Source of the DNA: Chondrosia reniformis
Lineage: Eukaryota > Porifera > Demospongiae > Chondrillida > Chondrillidae
Direction of reading: 5' to 3'
Assembly (NCBI GenBank): GCA_947172415.1
Contig: OX359199.1
Span: 212,001-276,000, forward strand
Length of the DNA stretch: 64,000 nucleotides
A program made the translations under genes and the position numbers. Under the pieces are notes generated by a model. The model ran no database searches. It was not told the DNA's origin and saw only the letters and a program-made list of their open reading frames with translations. How positions within the stretch are numbered: the stretch's first letter is position 1; every line of letters starts with the position of its first letter. This document shows, piece by piece, positions 35,901 through 47,786 of this stretch.

Positions 35901-38900
35901 GAAGAAACATATGAATGAACCTTATGAACAGAGTTATCAGCTTTTAAAAAAGTGGAAAACACAACTTGGCCACAAGGCTACTCTACTGGGACTCTACTTT
36001 GCTCTTCTAAAGCATAAACTGATGAGTGTTGTTGATGAACACTTCCAAGGTACAGTGGGACAGCTCTGCATATACATAAAAGAGTTGTAATTACATTACA
36101 TGTGTGTCTGTATGCATCACATATATAGCATATCTCAGACCAGAGGAGGCAATGTGTAAAAAAGATTTTGATTCAGAGATTAAGGCTTATTTAGCTAAAA
36201 ATTCAGAAGATGGTAATTCTTTGATGCTATTAACAATAAACTTTGTTTAAACTTACTGTTCCTCCGTTTCTGTGCAATACACAGCTATACGTTTGCCAAT
36301 CAGCCCAGCCAGCCCAGGCAAGTTGATTCAGAACATGCATATCTATAATGATTGGTTCTGTATTATTTTTGTAAGAAATAAAATATGCAAATACGTACCT
36401 TAACCTACATGCAGATATTGACCAGCAGAGCCATGATAACACTGACATTAAAAGAAAGCACTTTATACCAACACAAGTAGAAAGTCAATCTGCCACTCCA
36501 TCAACTGGCCAAGGGAGAAAGACACCTCGAATCTTAGGTTATAATTATACACAGTGTAGCTGACATATAAATTATGTGTAAGGATCATCTATAACTCTAA
36601 TTCTATAATACTGTTATTTCTATAGATTTAAGCAAGCCCAAAGGAGCTACCTCAGAGAAATTTAAAGATTTTCTACAAAGCACTTTCAGACATTGGAAAA
36701 AGAAGTCTGATTTAAAAGAAACTGTAGCTGTTTTGTGTCACTTGAAACAAACTCTTGGTACACAACTGATCAGGGAGGAAGCTGACCTTACCACTGCTCA
36801 TTCTAAGTTGTATAGGTTATTGGAAGACAATCTAAGCAAGCAAACTCTTCAGGATTTTGCTGATGCACTATCAAAGGACAACCATTACTCCCACAACCAA
36901 GAAACAGCTGACAAAATTAGGGCATTCATTCGAAGCCAAAGTAGGTGTTAGCCAATGATAAAATATGATTTTCTGTGTAATATGTGTTAGGTACGGTAGA
37001 CTTAAAACTACTTATATGTACGTACATGCATAGCTCAAAACTATGATACAGAAGAGCCAGCTCAAAATGCAGAAGAAGGCCCGACTCAAAGTGTTGAAGA
37101 AGAGAATGGTATGAACCAGATCTTACACGAAACTGAACCGAGTATAAACCAGAACATTGAAGACGAAGATGATGTGAATTCTTCTTCTTCTCAAGAAAGT
37201 CTGTTTCATGAAAGTGTTCTTACTTATTGCATTATGGTACTATTTTCTCTAAGCAGCTCATACAAGTAGAGATGACAGTTCTGTCCACGGCCAAGTGATT
37301 TCAGTAGCAACTGGAAGTGATTCTACATCTAAGTCAGATCCACTGGTGGTCACCTCAGTCAAACATCAAGTTGACAGTCAGTGCACACTGGTAGTTGGTC
37401 GCAGCAGCTCAGACCAAAACAAACCTGCTTCTCAGAATCTAAAGATGCCAACTGGAAATAGTGACAAGTCAAATCAGACAGATCCTGCTTCTGATGCTTT
37501 CAAAGGAGCACATTCTAAAGATCACAGATCGAGTGCTCTAAAGCTATCACAGATGCCAGTAAACCATGAATATGATTTAACAGATTTGTTAGTTCTGATG
37601 AAAGGAGTTGGAAGGCTGTCAATGAGGTATATGCGTACATACATAGAATGACTCATATGTACATGTATAAGGATATAGTGAATGTTAAATTAGCTAAGTA
37701 CATTCGTAATACAATACAGTATATAGTTTATATACATTTATGAGTATTTGCATGCCTGCATGTGTCTACAGATCTAAGACAAGCTACACTTAGAGTGAAA
37801 TAATTGTCTCTGTAGAGCTTTCTAATCGCCTATAGCTAGCTTGTCCTTATGTGAAGGAGTTCTTTGTATACATGTTCTGACATTTTCCTTATGTACATAC
37901 ATATAGGTACAATTGCATTGATACACATAATTTATGCACAATCCTGTGTACTTATATACCGACTCTATAGACTGTCTGTGTGTACCTTACTTATTACATT
38001 GCTTATTTAAACTGCAACTAACAATATCTACAACTTCTTGATCTTTTTATAACATTCTACAGCAAAGGAGCCTGCTTCTTTATTAATCTTGACAAAGAAT
38101 TTGAGCAAGATGAGGACCAGTATTTCATGTTTACCTCGTGTGAGTGTCTCTTCCACTCTCGTGAGGAATGGGAGGACTGCAGAGGCTTAGGAGTGGACCA
38201 AATTAAGAAGATTTGCCAAATATGTAGAGATAGATTAAATGTAGTACATCTGTCTACAAATATCACTTTCAAGGAGAATGGAGTGCCACTGAAGAAGATC
38301 TTGTCTCTCAAATTGAAGAATGTTGTCACGCACAGTGTGAGACTATATTACACTCTTCAACTGTACCGATTATTCACTAAAGCAGTCATACCTTACAGCT
38401 AGTATATATATGCCTGCATATACATGTACGTGTATACCTGCACTGGTACATGTGTGGTGTATATTGCAAAGGTATTTTATTTATATGTACATAATATTGT
38501 GTGTATGTACACATAAATATTGGACATGTACTCTGTTGTCATGTCTAGGGTATATTGGGCGTACCAGTGGATTGGTTGCCTGACGAAGTCAATCCCCTCA
38601 GTGTCCATGAGGGAGACATAGCTCCAGGAAGCATTCTAGCTGTGCTACAAAACCCTACTGACGAGAGACAGAAAAATCACTTTGTTATTTCAATTGGGCT
38701 CTGTGACCATAAAGATGGTCCTAGTAAGTTAGTACAATAGACAGCCCCAGTATTTACGTATATATGTACATAACCAAAAAATGCTTCATTGTTGATTTAA
38801 GAGGTGATAGTTGGTAGTCATTGAATAGGGTGGCCACGTTTTTCCAACCATCCTTACTTAGAGAGTACACTGATATAGGGTATTTAAAACTGTAAAGACA

Positions 38901-39173
38901 TTTTACAACACAATCAAGCAACAATAAATCCTTCAGAGTATAATGTAATACGTGATGTGTTTCTTTGTTTCATTAGATGAGTTGTACTATACAATGAAGG
39001 CTACTCCTGGTTCACCAATCTTCCTCCTCAAGTCCAGAGATGACCGCTGTGATCTGGGAGAAAGGTACTGGCTGATTGGAGTACATTGCTCCAATCCAAC
39101 CGGAGACTGTACATTGAGCAGAGGAATTAAACTAAATAAACAGTTTTTACAGAAATTTGGAATAGAACCATAA
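29994..39173 (+). CDS. Gene FG: ZU5-Death-CARD-pseudoprotease
   Basis: All exons are phase compatible: 29994-30012, 30334-30923 (ZU5), 30994-31119, 31965-32166 (UPA-like), 32884-33060, 33261-33314, 35398-35472, 35534-35629, 35777-36049 (Death), 36129-36212, 36285-36317 (GC donor), 36415-36537, 36626-36940 (CARD-like), 37034-37108, 37257-37626, 38063-38336, 38549-38723, 38977-39173. This gives about 1085 residues. It may instead be two genes, the second starting at ATG 35400 (695 residues), because a 2-kb intron with duplicated debris separates the halves. The Death core is LARTLGVPDTDIDDIV; the CARD-like exon has RLLEDNLSKQTLQDFADAL. The protease is dead: FTSCECLF lacks His, the Asp is lost, and TPGSP has Pro for Ser. 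Confidence 0.65.
33575..35380. repeat. Partner of the 5.2-7.6 kb duplicated block, in an intron of FG
   Basis: From about 33740 it runs in the same direction as 5452-7690 but without the MITE and the LINE tail; 33575-33696 is inverted relative to 5333-5455. A (TAA)n tract lies at 33829-33855. An exon-like piece at about 34412-34460 matches the ERDLSSEKNKTPTKTQ exon of the ZU5 genes, but including it in FG is not required by phase. Confidence 0.75.
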
Positions 39174-39277
39174 TTATATTTTTATAGTAATGCTTAAGAC
39201 TTTTTGTTGCTGATCATACGCGTCACTTAGGGAGGATTTTTATGATTCAAAGTCTACTTTTTGTCTTATTTAACTAA

Positions 39278-39480
39278 CGTATACCCTATATTGTATAACA
39301 TATACCCATAACATATACCCTATATTGTATACCATATACCATATACCCTATATTGTATACCATATACCATATACCCTACATATACCCATAACATATACCC
39401 TATATTGTATAACATAAACCCTATAACATATACCCTATATTGTATAACATATACCCTACATATATCCTATATCATGTATT
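39278..39480. repeat. Minisatellite of CATATACCCTATATTGTATA units
   Basis: About ten imperfect units built from ATACCCTATATTGTATA and ACCATATACC alternate over 200 bp right after the stop of gene FG. No coding capacity. Confidence 0.9.
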
Positions 39481-39681
39481 AGCCTACAACAAGTGGCCTG
39501 TGATCATGTAAATCGTTATCATGTGGTCATGCAGGATATATGCAAACAGTGCAAGTATATATTAGGCAATTGTAAGTTACTCCTGTATGGTCTATGTACA
39601 TATAACAGGTCATGCCTTTGCTAATTCACAATCGCACAATAGCTAGATTGGTATGTCTTAGGTACACTATATATACAGCTA

Positions 39682-39691
39682 GGGAATCCCC
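39682..39691. promoter_or_regulatory. NF-kappaB-like site upstream of gene H
   Basis: GGGAATCCCC in a palindromic CTAG…CTAG frame lies 86 bp before the proposed ATG of gene H. A GC-box-like near-palindrome GGGGCGGAACCGCCTC follows at 39718-39733, a rare GC island in this AT-rich DNA. The site is identical in the copy at 22933. Metazoan NF-kappaB proteins bind GGGRNNYYCC; use here is inferred. Confidence 0.45.
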
Positions 39692-39777
39692 TAGTCTATG
39701 TTACTATATATTCTGTTGGGGCGGAACCGCCTCAATCTAACCATATAATCTAACAAGATAAATTCTTTTTCTAAGGA

Positions 39778-42700
39778 ATGAGTGAAAGTACGTCTAATTC
39801 CCACTATTAAATAATTCATATTTTCTCGTGGTTTATTGTTCTTCCCTACCACAGATAAAGGTGTAAAGGACAGTATCTCTCTAAAGACAAATGTGAGTTA
39901 CGATGGCGACAGTCTTTGTTTTCGTATATATACATCCCTACTTGGAGAGTACTACCGTACTCTCTGATAATATGATCATTGGACCACATCTTATGAGGTA
40001 TATGCAATCACACAAACAAACTATCTTCACCCAGAGGTACGCTAAAGTAGGACAAGTCCCTGTGGATCACGATCAACCGAGGAATCCTTTCTCTGAAGGT
40101 GAGCCTTTTACAGATACGATATCATTATTGCGTGTTCTTATATACGAGTTCACCGACGTCCGTTGAATTCTCGAGAACACCACACATTCTCTTATGTAGC
40201 CAATATCAACTATGCTCCGATGCCATGCTTAAGGCCTGCTAATACCGAACGTGAGTATTAACACTAAAACTACACTGTACTTTGAGACATGTTGTATATA
40301 TGTGTATGCAGCGGTTTATGGCGATGCAGTGGTCGATAATAGAGTATCAACTGCTAAAAATGTGCCATTTGCGAATTTGTTGAAAGTGGATGGTACGTTT
40401 TACCTAACATGAAACACTTCACATTCACTCAGTCTATAATAAACTGCATACTATAGACGATCAGGAAATACCAGATGACGTGCTGGATACCTTAGCAGAA
40501 GAATATGAAGTACAAAAAAGAAGAAAAAGGATAGCTCGACAACTCCAAATGAATGATGGAGAAATTGAAAAAATTGAGGATCTTTATAAAGAAGATCATG
40601 AGCGTACCTACAAAATGTTACGTACATGGAAAGTTCAGTTGGGAAAATTTGCTAATCCAGCCACACTCCATACGGTACTGTGTAAATTGAAAATACAAAG
40701 TGTGGCTAATAAGTACTTCATGGAAAGTGGAGGTAGGTAATATTACTTATTGTATATGTGACTATATTTAATCACATGCATTGACCTATATATTTTATGA
40801 AGGAATTGTAAAGCTTCAATATGCGAAGCAATACAAAGTTGAGGAAGTGACAACAGAAGCGTGTATGTCTGCATATATACAGCACTGTATAGAACCCGAA
40901 TACAATGTACTGTATATATTTGATGTATTTTTGCAGTACCAATTCAAAACACTTCAGCAAGTCCTACTCTTGTTTCACAGGGTATACAGCATATAGATCA
41001 GCCAGAAGTGTGGTACCTTTAATTCCTTCTTTCCTATTTCTGTAGAGAGTAATCCTCCTAAAGCACATGAGATTGGATTGAACTTGCATCGAAACTTAAC
41101 TCAGAGTATGAGGTTCTATCTTAATCAGGATATTGATTTGTATGCACGTATACATATAGCTCTGTCTGTGTATATAGACCAGGCTGAGGATGGTATGCAC
41201 CCTGAACAAGGTGAGTCTACTTGCTTTATGTACTTACTGCACAATGAAGTTTTATACAGTATAATAGACACAATTTCTGTATTGTATTTATGTATGTATA
41301 CAGCTAAACTATCTGGTTGCAGTGTAGTCATGTTTGGAAATAGGGAACAAAGACTGTCTTTTATCCCAGGTTTGCTTGATACATATGTACATATATACAT
41401 TAGATGTTTGGTTACCAAAGTATATATGTATACTTACAGCTACAGATACTCCTGCACCTAAAGATATTAAGGATCACTTCCTCAAGAAAGAAGACATTTT
41501 TGAACACTGGACTGAATATTGTGATGTTAAGCGAATTTCTGCTAATTTGCTCCAGTTGAATGTCATCAGCCAAGATGAACACACTCAGATCAGCCGGTCC
41601 AACAGCAAAGAAGCCAATACTGTACTTTATGGATTATTTGAAAATGATCCAAATAGAAAGAAACTGGAACTATTTGCTGACGCACTATGCAAAGATCCAT
41701 CTCACCAAAACAACATGAAATTAGCTGATCATATAAAGCATTTTCTTGATTATTATGGTATATGTCTAATGTATTGCATATTGTATGTACCATTCATATA
41801 CCCTATTTATCCTAGATGTGCAAAAAGTAAAATATTCTGAGGAAGAGGTTACAATGACCTTTGAAAGTGAACTTGATGAGAAACCTTTTAAAGTCACTAC
41901 AAATGAACCATTGAACAGCTGTGCAGAGGAAGATGAGGAAAACATAGAAAATAAAGGTTTTTTCACAGAAGGTACATGTTATATATTTATGATGAGAACT
42001 TGCAATTAAGGAAAAGATGTACCATTCTTGATTGCAATTGGTTCAGTTCAACCTACATAGCGAGACAGATGAGCAATGTAATTGTTAGCTGTGCTTGATA
42101 CACTAATTATATAAGTATATAGAATTGCCGACTGTGATCAATGTGCAGTGATTTTCCTCTTTTGTATACTGTTACATGTACTGTGGCTATTAGTTTGTAC
42201 TTTAGATAATATATACACAGTACACACTAGTAGCTACAGTATATACGTACACACTAGTAGCTACAGTATATACGTACACACTAGTAGCTACAGTATATAC
42301 GTACACACTAGTAAAGTGTTTCACAGGTGAAGGAGAAGATTCCTTTGAGCAAGGGAAGATAGCCATTGATGTGCCCTCCAAACAGAAGCAATTAGTGCCA
42401 GAAATTGTACCTGCATCTTGTAAGAGTCAAGTAAAAATCAACTACCAATGCTTTCCAATTTCCTTTTGCTTGAATAAGATAAATTCTATTACAAGAGCAA
42501 TTGGGAGACTGTCAGTGAGGTAATGTGGTAATGCACTATTATTTCTATGTAATTATGGGAAAATCTTAATCTATATATGCATTCTTTTCATCCATGACAA
42601 AATTTTATATTTATTTATGACAATACACACAATGACCGTTTATTGGACAAAATGGGTTTCTTAAATCCATTTCAACTACAAGCATTAATATACCCCACCC

Positions 42701-43815
42701 AACCAATTAAGACCTTACAGTATATAAGTGTTATTATATATGACTTTGTATATCCAACTGTAGTATATGTATGCACTTATATATATATTTATGTATACCT
42801 GTTATCCTGTATAGCAAGGGTGCCTGCTTTTTTATTGGGCTGCGGTGTGATGACAGTGTTCATGTATCTAATTACATGATAACTTGCTGTAGCAGCACCT
42901 TTCACAGTCAAAAGGCTTGGCAGGCAGCCAAGGCAGAGGGTGAAATGAAAAAGAAGGTGTTGGACACATGTCAACAAAGCAAAGTGTTCTTTGTTTCTTC
43001 AGAAAGCAATCAACAAAATGAATTCCCTTTATCATCACTTATCTGCTCATCTGAAGACTCCATTTTCTTACACCATCAGGTATATATATACAGACATTAA
43101 TTTATTCTTAATAATAGTAAGTGGTTCCTCTAATGAATTATTTTCATTTTCTCAAAAATTAGGAGTTATTAATTGTATCAAGATTTGGATGGTATATATC
43201 CAGACATTCTAATACATGCAGTGTATTATGAGATTCTACATACCAATGTTGTTCCTATGTATGTACAGACTGGTCTTGTTGCTGTTGAGTTGGATCGGTT
43301 ACCAGAAGAGATCATTCCACTCTTTCCAGTGGTGCAAGTTAGAGAAGAGGCCATCACTTGTGGTGCTACTCTTGGAATATTCTTCCATTCGCAACATTAT
43401 GGAGATCATAAGGATCACTTTGAGTTTGTACTTGGAAATCTCAAAGATACAGATAAATGTAAAAGTCTTTGAAATTACATCATATCCACAGCATCAACCC
43501 ATGCAGCTATATGATGCAGGCATAAATCTAATAGCTGTGTACAATTATATAAATTCACATATATACTGTACGCACATTATTAATCTAACTATATGTATGT
43601 ATACAGATGAGTTGTTCTATACGATGAAGGGAACACCTGGATCTCCAATCTTACTTTTACAAGGAATCAGTACACATGAAGAAATAGACAACAAGTATAA
43701 ACTCATTGGGATGCATTGCTCTAACTCCCCAGGAGAGGAAGGATGGAGTAGGGGAATTATACTAAATAAACAGTTATTTACAGAGCTGAAAATTATTGAA
43801 AATAGTTCATTTTAA
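39778..43815 (+). CDS. Gene H: Death-CARD-pseudoprotease
   Basis: A phase-consistent 17-exon model of 702 residues: 39778-39787 (ATG AGT GAA A, donor GTACGT), 39855-39892, 40035-40098, 40200-40250, 40312-40392, 40457-40732 (Death, residues 82-173), 40803-40862, 40937-40981, 41046-41105, 41178-41210, 41304-41369, 41446-41757 (CARD, 262-365), 41816-41971, 42327-42519, 42815-43079, 43269-43458, 43607-43815. The Death core reads RIARQLQMNDGEIEKIEDLY; the CARD has ISANLLQLNVISQDE. The protease N-lobe SKGACFFIGL lacks His (ITCCSSTF), the Asp motif is GLVAVEL, and the Ser motif is TPGSP with Pro. The tiny first exon is the least certain part. Pseudo-enzyme or scaffold role inferred. Confidence 0.75.
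42222..42312. repeat. 27-bp tandem repeat in gene H intron
   Basis: CACACTAGTAGCTACAGTAT plus ATACGTA is repeated three times with a partial fourth. The period is a multiple of three, which makes a spurious open frame (HTSSYSIYV units). It lies in the intron before exon 42327. Confidence 0.9.
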
Positions 43816-44583
43816 TTTTGATACAAATAATTTAATAATATGTATATATGTATGAAATGCATAATATGTGCATGCAAATGTGTAATTCCTTCATAAGGTG
43901 ATCAATTAAAGATACTATTCAAAGGTCAATACATACAAAACAGTTGATTTTTAAAGTTGTATGATCTGATCAAAGGCATGCAAATAGGTTTGCATGTTAT
44001 TTTCTTATTCCTAATGTCATATGCATGCAAGTATAAGTATTTATATCACAATATTTATACAACATGCAGTTTAACATATAGCCATTTAGATGTGTGCACC
44101 TGAATAGAATAACTGCGCATGCAATCATTAAGTTTACATTATCAAATAAGGAAGAGCTATATATAGTATATTGTAACTTCCACTGTATATACGTAAACCA
44201 AAATGCACTTGCATGTATGCAAGTTAAATACATACATATATATATATATGGTGGCTGCGGTTGCTGCAATCTTATTATTAATTTAATTAAACTGGATGTA
44301 GGTTAATTGATGTGCACATTAAACTTTCTATACAATAAATTATTCTAAGTCTGTCTCCAGTCTGTCTCCAGCATATTACTAATTTAATGATATATTGCTG
44401 GCTCTCTAATATTTGCTGATTAACTTTTCACATATACATACATTATGAAAATAACTTCAGAACCTACATGTATATACCACAAATATGCACAATTTATATT
44501 TCATATTAAATTGTATTTCTATATAAAATTTACCAAATTTATACAATAGAAGAAAAAAGGGATGGTAGATCTAAAGTTAACTC
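43816..44583. other. Convergent spacer between gene H and gene I
   Basis: No gene is seen. AT-rich sequence with a duplicated CTGTCTCCAG at about 44355-44375 and an (AT)n run near 44240. It holds the two 3' ends of the converging genes. Confidence 0.5.
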
Positions 44584-46217
44584 TTATCTAACACCTTGAC
44601 CACTACCAAAGGTTCCAGTTATGATCAGCTCTTCAGCTAAATCTCTTCGTCCGGCATCCGCCAAAGCCTCAACCAAGGTCTGTCTAGTTCCAGTTGCTGA
44701 TTCCTTAGCCCAACCAAACAACATCTCTGTGGCACTCTCCACTGGAAGCTGCTGCTTGACCTCAATGAAGGAGATAGTGGCTTGAGGAATGGTCAACCAC
44801 AAACCAAGGTGCTTCCAGCTGTGCAGTCTGCTAGCTAACCGCAGCAGACACCTCCGATCCTCCCTGTTGTCTACGTCCATTCGAAGGGAGAGAAGCTGCT
44901 TCATCTCTTCAGAAGGTTCTGGAAGGGGCTGTGGGGTAGTCAACTTTCTGTCAGGTTCAGCATCCATTGAGGGGGCGGAGGATGATGATTTTGGTCTGCA
45001 GTGAGGAGAATCAGTCTGGTGGGACTCGGTTGAACTGATAGATTTCTGTGCTATAGGACCACATGGTGTAGTATCCATGGGTGTGGCAGTGTTTGTGGGC
45101 GTGGCAGTGTTTGTGGGTGTGGCAGAACTTAGGGGCGTGGCAATAGCGACAGGGGTAGATGGAGTTGGATCTGCCATTGTCAATGGTACTTCTTCGGAAG
45201 GAATGGTCAGCACTTGTGCAATACTCTCAGTGCATTTCTTTGGCTGGTCATCCTTAAGAGATGTTCTTGCAAGCTGGTCGGGTGTAGCTGTAACAAGCCG
45301 GTCAGGGGTAGGAATATCTTGTTTGTAGTTATTTGTATGACCATCGGAACTCTCATTTGGTTGGTTAGAATCTACTTGGTTATTGAATGGTTTAGTTGAC
45401 TGTCCTATTACGAGTTCCTGTTTTCTGTTTATGTTACGGGTAGATTGCTCAAACTCTGAAATAACAGACTACAAAAGAAAAAAAAACAATTTATCCAAGT
45501 GTATTCAGAACTCATTATATTATACTCTACAATTTTCCTAAAACTGCATAGTTTTAAGTATATATAACACACTCAATACATAAGATTTATAAAAGTTATA
45601 TATATATGAGATGGCATACTAATCAATGAATTTAAACCCAGTTCCACCTCAAACTTCCAGTTTATTATAAACGCATGGAACAATATCAGGTAATTGCCTA
45701 TAGTGAAGACATTACTACTGTACATTACTTCTCTGTACATTTATAATGTATACCTGTATATCTCTGATAGGTACCCGCTGCGGTAATACTTGAAGGAGGA
45801 GGTATTCAAGGGAAGCTTAAATGCCATTCTACCTTATCCCTCCTCTTAGATGAAGTGTAACTCAACCCTCTGTCAGCTATGAAGGGCAAGACTTACACTT
45901 TCTATATCTTTAGCGATCCTCCCGAGATTGACGGCTGGGGACCTGAGAATTTCCACCAACACCTTCCACTGGTCCGGCTCATCGCGTGGGGCATTTGACT
46001 TTAGCCAACGCTCTAGAATCTCGTTCATTTTTCTCTCCGCGCTTTTTTCTGAACCTCTGAGTTGAGCAACAAAGTTACTCTGATGCAGTTTGATGCCAAT
46101 AAAGTCCCACCTGTGCGCTATGGACGGGATATAGTTGATTACTACCTCCAAGAAAGAACTCATCTCCTTAGTCGTGTAATATAGAGAAGGGTATTCCCCT
46201 AGCAATTGCAGGGTCAT
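44584..46217 (-). CDS. Gene I: double Death-domain adaptor
   Basis: Two exons on the minus strand, 46217-45897 and 45468-44584, join in phase (donor AGT|GTAAGT, acceptor TTTTGTAG) to encode about 401 residues. Exon 1 is one Death domain: FLEVVINYIPSIAHRWDFIG, LRGSEKS, ILERWLKS. Exon 2 is a long Ser/Thr/Pro-rich linker with an 18-bp repeat (TNTATP units, plus strand 45080-45125) and a second Death domain near the C-terminus (LASRLHSWKHLGLWLTI, LFGWAKES, LVEALADAGRRDLAEELI). No enzyme domain is present, so an adaptor role is the simplest reading. It is head-to-head with PDIA5 and lies inside the protease-family cluster. A fragment is copied at 5083-5202. Confidence 0.8.
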
Positions 46218-46260
46218 TTTAATTGCTGGAATCTACCCTCATACAAGATGGCGTCATTTA
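46206..46260. promoter_or_regulatory. Shared divergent promoter of gene I and PDIA5
   Basis: The start codons of gene I (46217-46215, minus) and PDIA5 (46248, plus) are separated by 30 bp. The two transcripts must overlap at their 5' ends or start from the same short region. No TATA box is obvious. Confidence 0.6.
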
Positions 46261-47786
46261 CGATGGCCAAGTTATTTTCACTTTTAATTTTATCCAGCTA
46301 CCTTTTGACGGTGCTAGGCGGAAAGCGACAGACAGAATTTGTAGAAAAAGTGGATGACGTTAAAGTGTTCAAAAAGATTTTAAAGACGCGCTTGAATGTG
46401 CTTACTCTCTTCACAAGCAGTGATCAAGCAGCAAAGAAGTTCCTTCCGACGTTTGAGCGCGTGGCGGAGATCATATCGGGGAAAGGAACTCTAGTTTACG
46501 TCAACTGCAAAGATGCAAAGAAAATGTGCAAAAACTTAAAGGTCGATGCAGGAGACAAGTTTATCCTCAAACATTACATGGAGGGGAAGTACCACAAGGA
46601 TTACGACAGACAGCTCGTGGAGAGGTCACTCCTCAACTTTATGGAGAACCCAACTCAAGATGCTCCCTGGTCCGAGGACCCGACAGCAGGTGATGTGCAA
46701 CACTTGGAGACCATCGAAGACTTTCAGAGCATCCTGACCAAATCTCGCAGACCAGTGCTCATAATGTACTATGCACCGTGGTGCGGGCATTGCAAGGCAC
46801 TCAAGCCACACTTTGCTGAGGCAGCCACTGAATTGAAAAAGGAGGCGGTCCTAGCCGGGATGAATGTTGACAAACCCGACCTGTACCCCCTGAGGCAAGC
46901 TCTCAACATTACGGGATTCCCCACCCTGCAGTACTATGTGGATGGGGCCAAGAAGTACGACTACAGCGGAGGGCGTACAAGGGAGGGCATTGTGGAGTGG
47001 ATGAGGGACCCGACAGAGGAGACACCTGCTGCAGCCGAAGCTGAAGGAGCGTGGAGTGAGGAGGAGAGTCATGTAGTCCATCTGACGGTGGACACATTTG
47101 ACAGCTATCTATCAGAGAACCCATCAGTGTTGGTCATGTTCTATGCTCCGTGGTGCGGGCACTGCAAGGCAATGAAGCCGCACTACACTGAGGCAGCCCA
47201 ACTCCTCAGTGATGAAGGTGTGTCTGGTACACTGGCAGCAGTAGATGCCACAAAGGAGCAAGCAGTGGCTAGCAAGTTTGAGGTGAAAGGTTTTCCAACT
47301 GTCAAGTACTTTAAGGACGGAGAGCTGGCGTATGACTATGGGTTTGAACGGACTACTGAGGCATTGGTGGAGTTTATGAAGGACCCAAAGGAGCCTCCTC
47401 CCCCGCCCCCTCCCGAGCCAGAATGGAAGGACACGCCCAGTGCTGTCCACCATCTTGATGATGAAAACTTTGAGAGCTTCTTAAAGAAGAAGAAACATGC
47501 CTTGGTGATGTTCTATGCTCCGTGGTGTGGGCACTGTAAGAAGGCAAAACCAGAGTTCACAGAGGCTGCGGACACACTCTCCTACGAGAAGAAAAAGGCA
47601 TTTGTAGCTCTGGACTGCACCCAGTACCAGGAGATATGCACACAGCAAGGGGTCCAGGGATTCCCCACATTCAAGTACTACAGCTACGGGAAGAAGGGCT
47701 ACCAGTACAGCCAGGGGAGAATGAAAGACGACTTTGTGAACTTTATGGTTGATCCTGATAGTGTAGTAGCTCGTGATGAACTATAA
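46248..47786 (+). CDS. PDIA5: Protein disulfide isomerase A5-like, intronless
   Basis: 512 residues from the ATG in AAGATGGCG; an in-frame upstream codon at 46206 is possible but the signal peptide fits 46248 (hydrophobic LFSLLILSSYLLTVLGG). The order is an N-terminal non-catalytic thioredoxin-like domain (about 25-140) and three catalytic thioredoxin domains with APWCGHC at Cys179, Cys303 and Cys427. Acidic and proline-rich linkers separate them, and the C-terminus is RDEL, an ER-retention signal. PDIA5 (PDIR) has the same b-a-a-a layout and about 519 residues in humans. It forms and rearranges disulfides in the ER lumen. The whole frame has no intron, unlike every neighbour, and is GC-richer. 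Its 3' end is copied at 51984-52167, 52587-52915 and 58268-58880. Confidence 0.95.
   Translation: MASFTMAKLFSLLILSSYLLTVLGGKRQTEFVEKVDDVKVFKKILKTRLNVLTLFTSSDQAAKKFLPTFERVAEIISGKGTLVYVNCKDAKKMCKNLKVDAGDKFILKHYMEGKYHKDYDRQLVERSLLNFMENPTQDAPWSEDPTAGDVQHLETIEDFQSILTKSRRPVLIMYYAPWCGHCKALKPHFAEAATELKKEAVLAGMNVDKPDLYPLRQALNITGFPTLQYYVDGAKKYDYSGGRTREGIVEWMRDPTEETPAAAEAEGAWSEEESHVVHLTVDTFDSYLSENPSVLVMFYAPWCGHCKAMKPHYTEAAQLLSDEGVSGTLAAVDATKEQAVASKFEVKGFPTVKYFKDGELAYDYGFERTTEALVEFMKDPKEPPPPPPPEPEWKDTPSAVHHLDDENFESFLKKKKHALVMFYAPWCGHCKKAKPEFTEAADTLSYEKKKAFVALDCTQYQEICTQQGVQGFPTFKYYSYGKKGYQYSQGRMKDDFVNFMVDPDSVVARDEL

Noticed and set aside
42148-42330. Open frame with HTSSYSIYV repeats as a repetitive protein
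   Set aside because: It is a 27-bp intronic tandem repeat whose period happens to be a multiple of three; it lies between two well-supported exons of gene H.
46206-46247. Upstream ATG of PDIA5 (MQGHFNCWNLPSYK extension)
   Set aside because: It would put 14 residues before the signal peptide and overlap the start codon of gene I; the ATG at 46248 has the better context.
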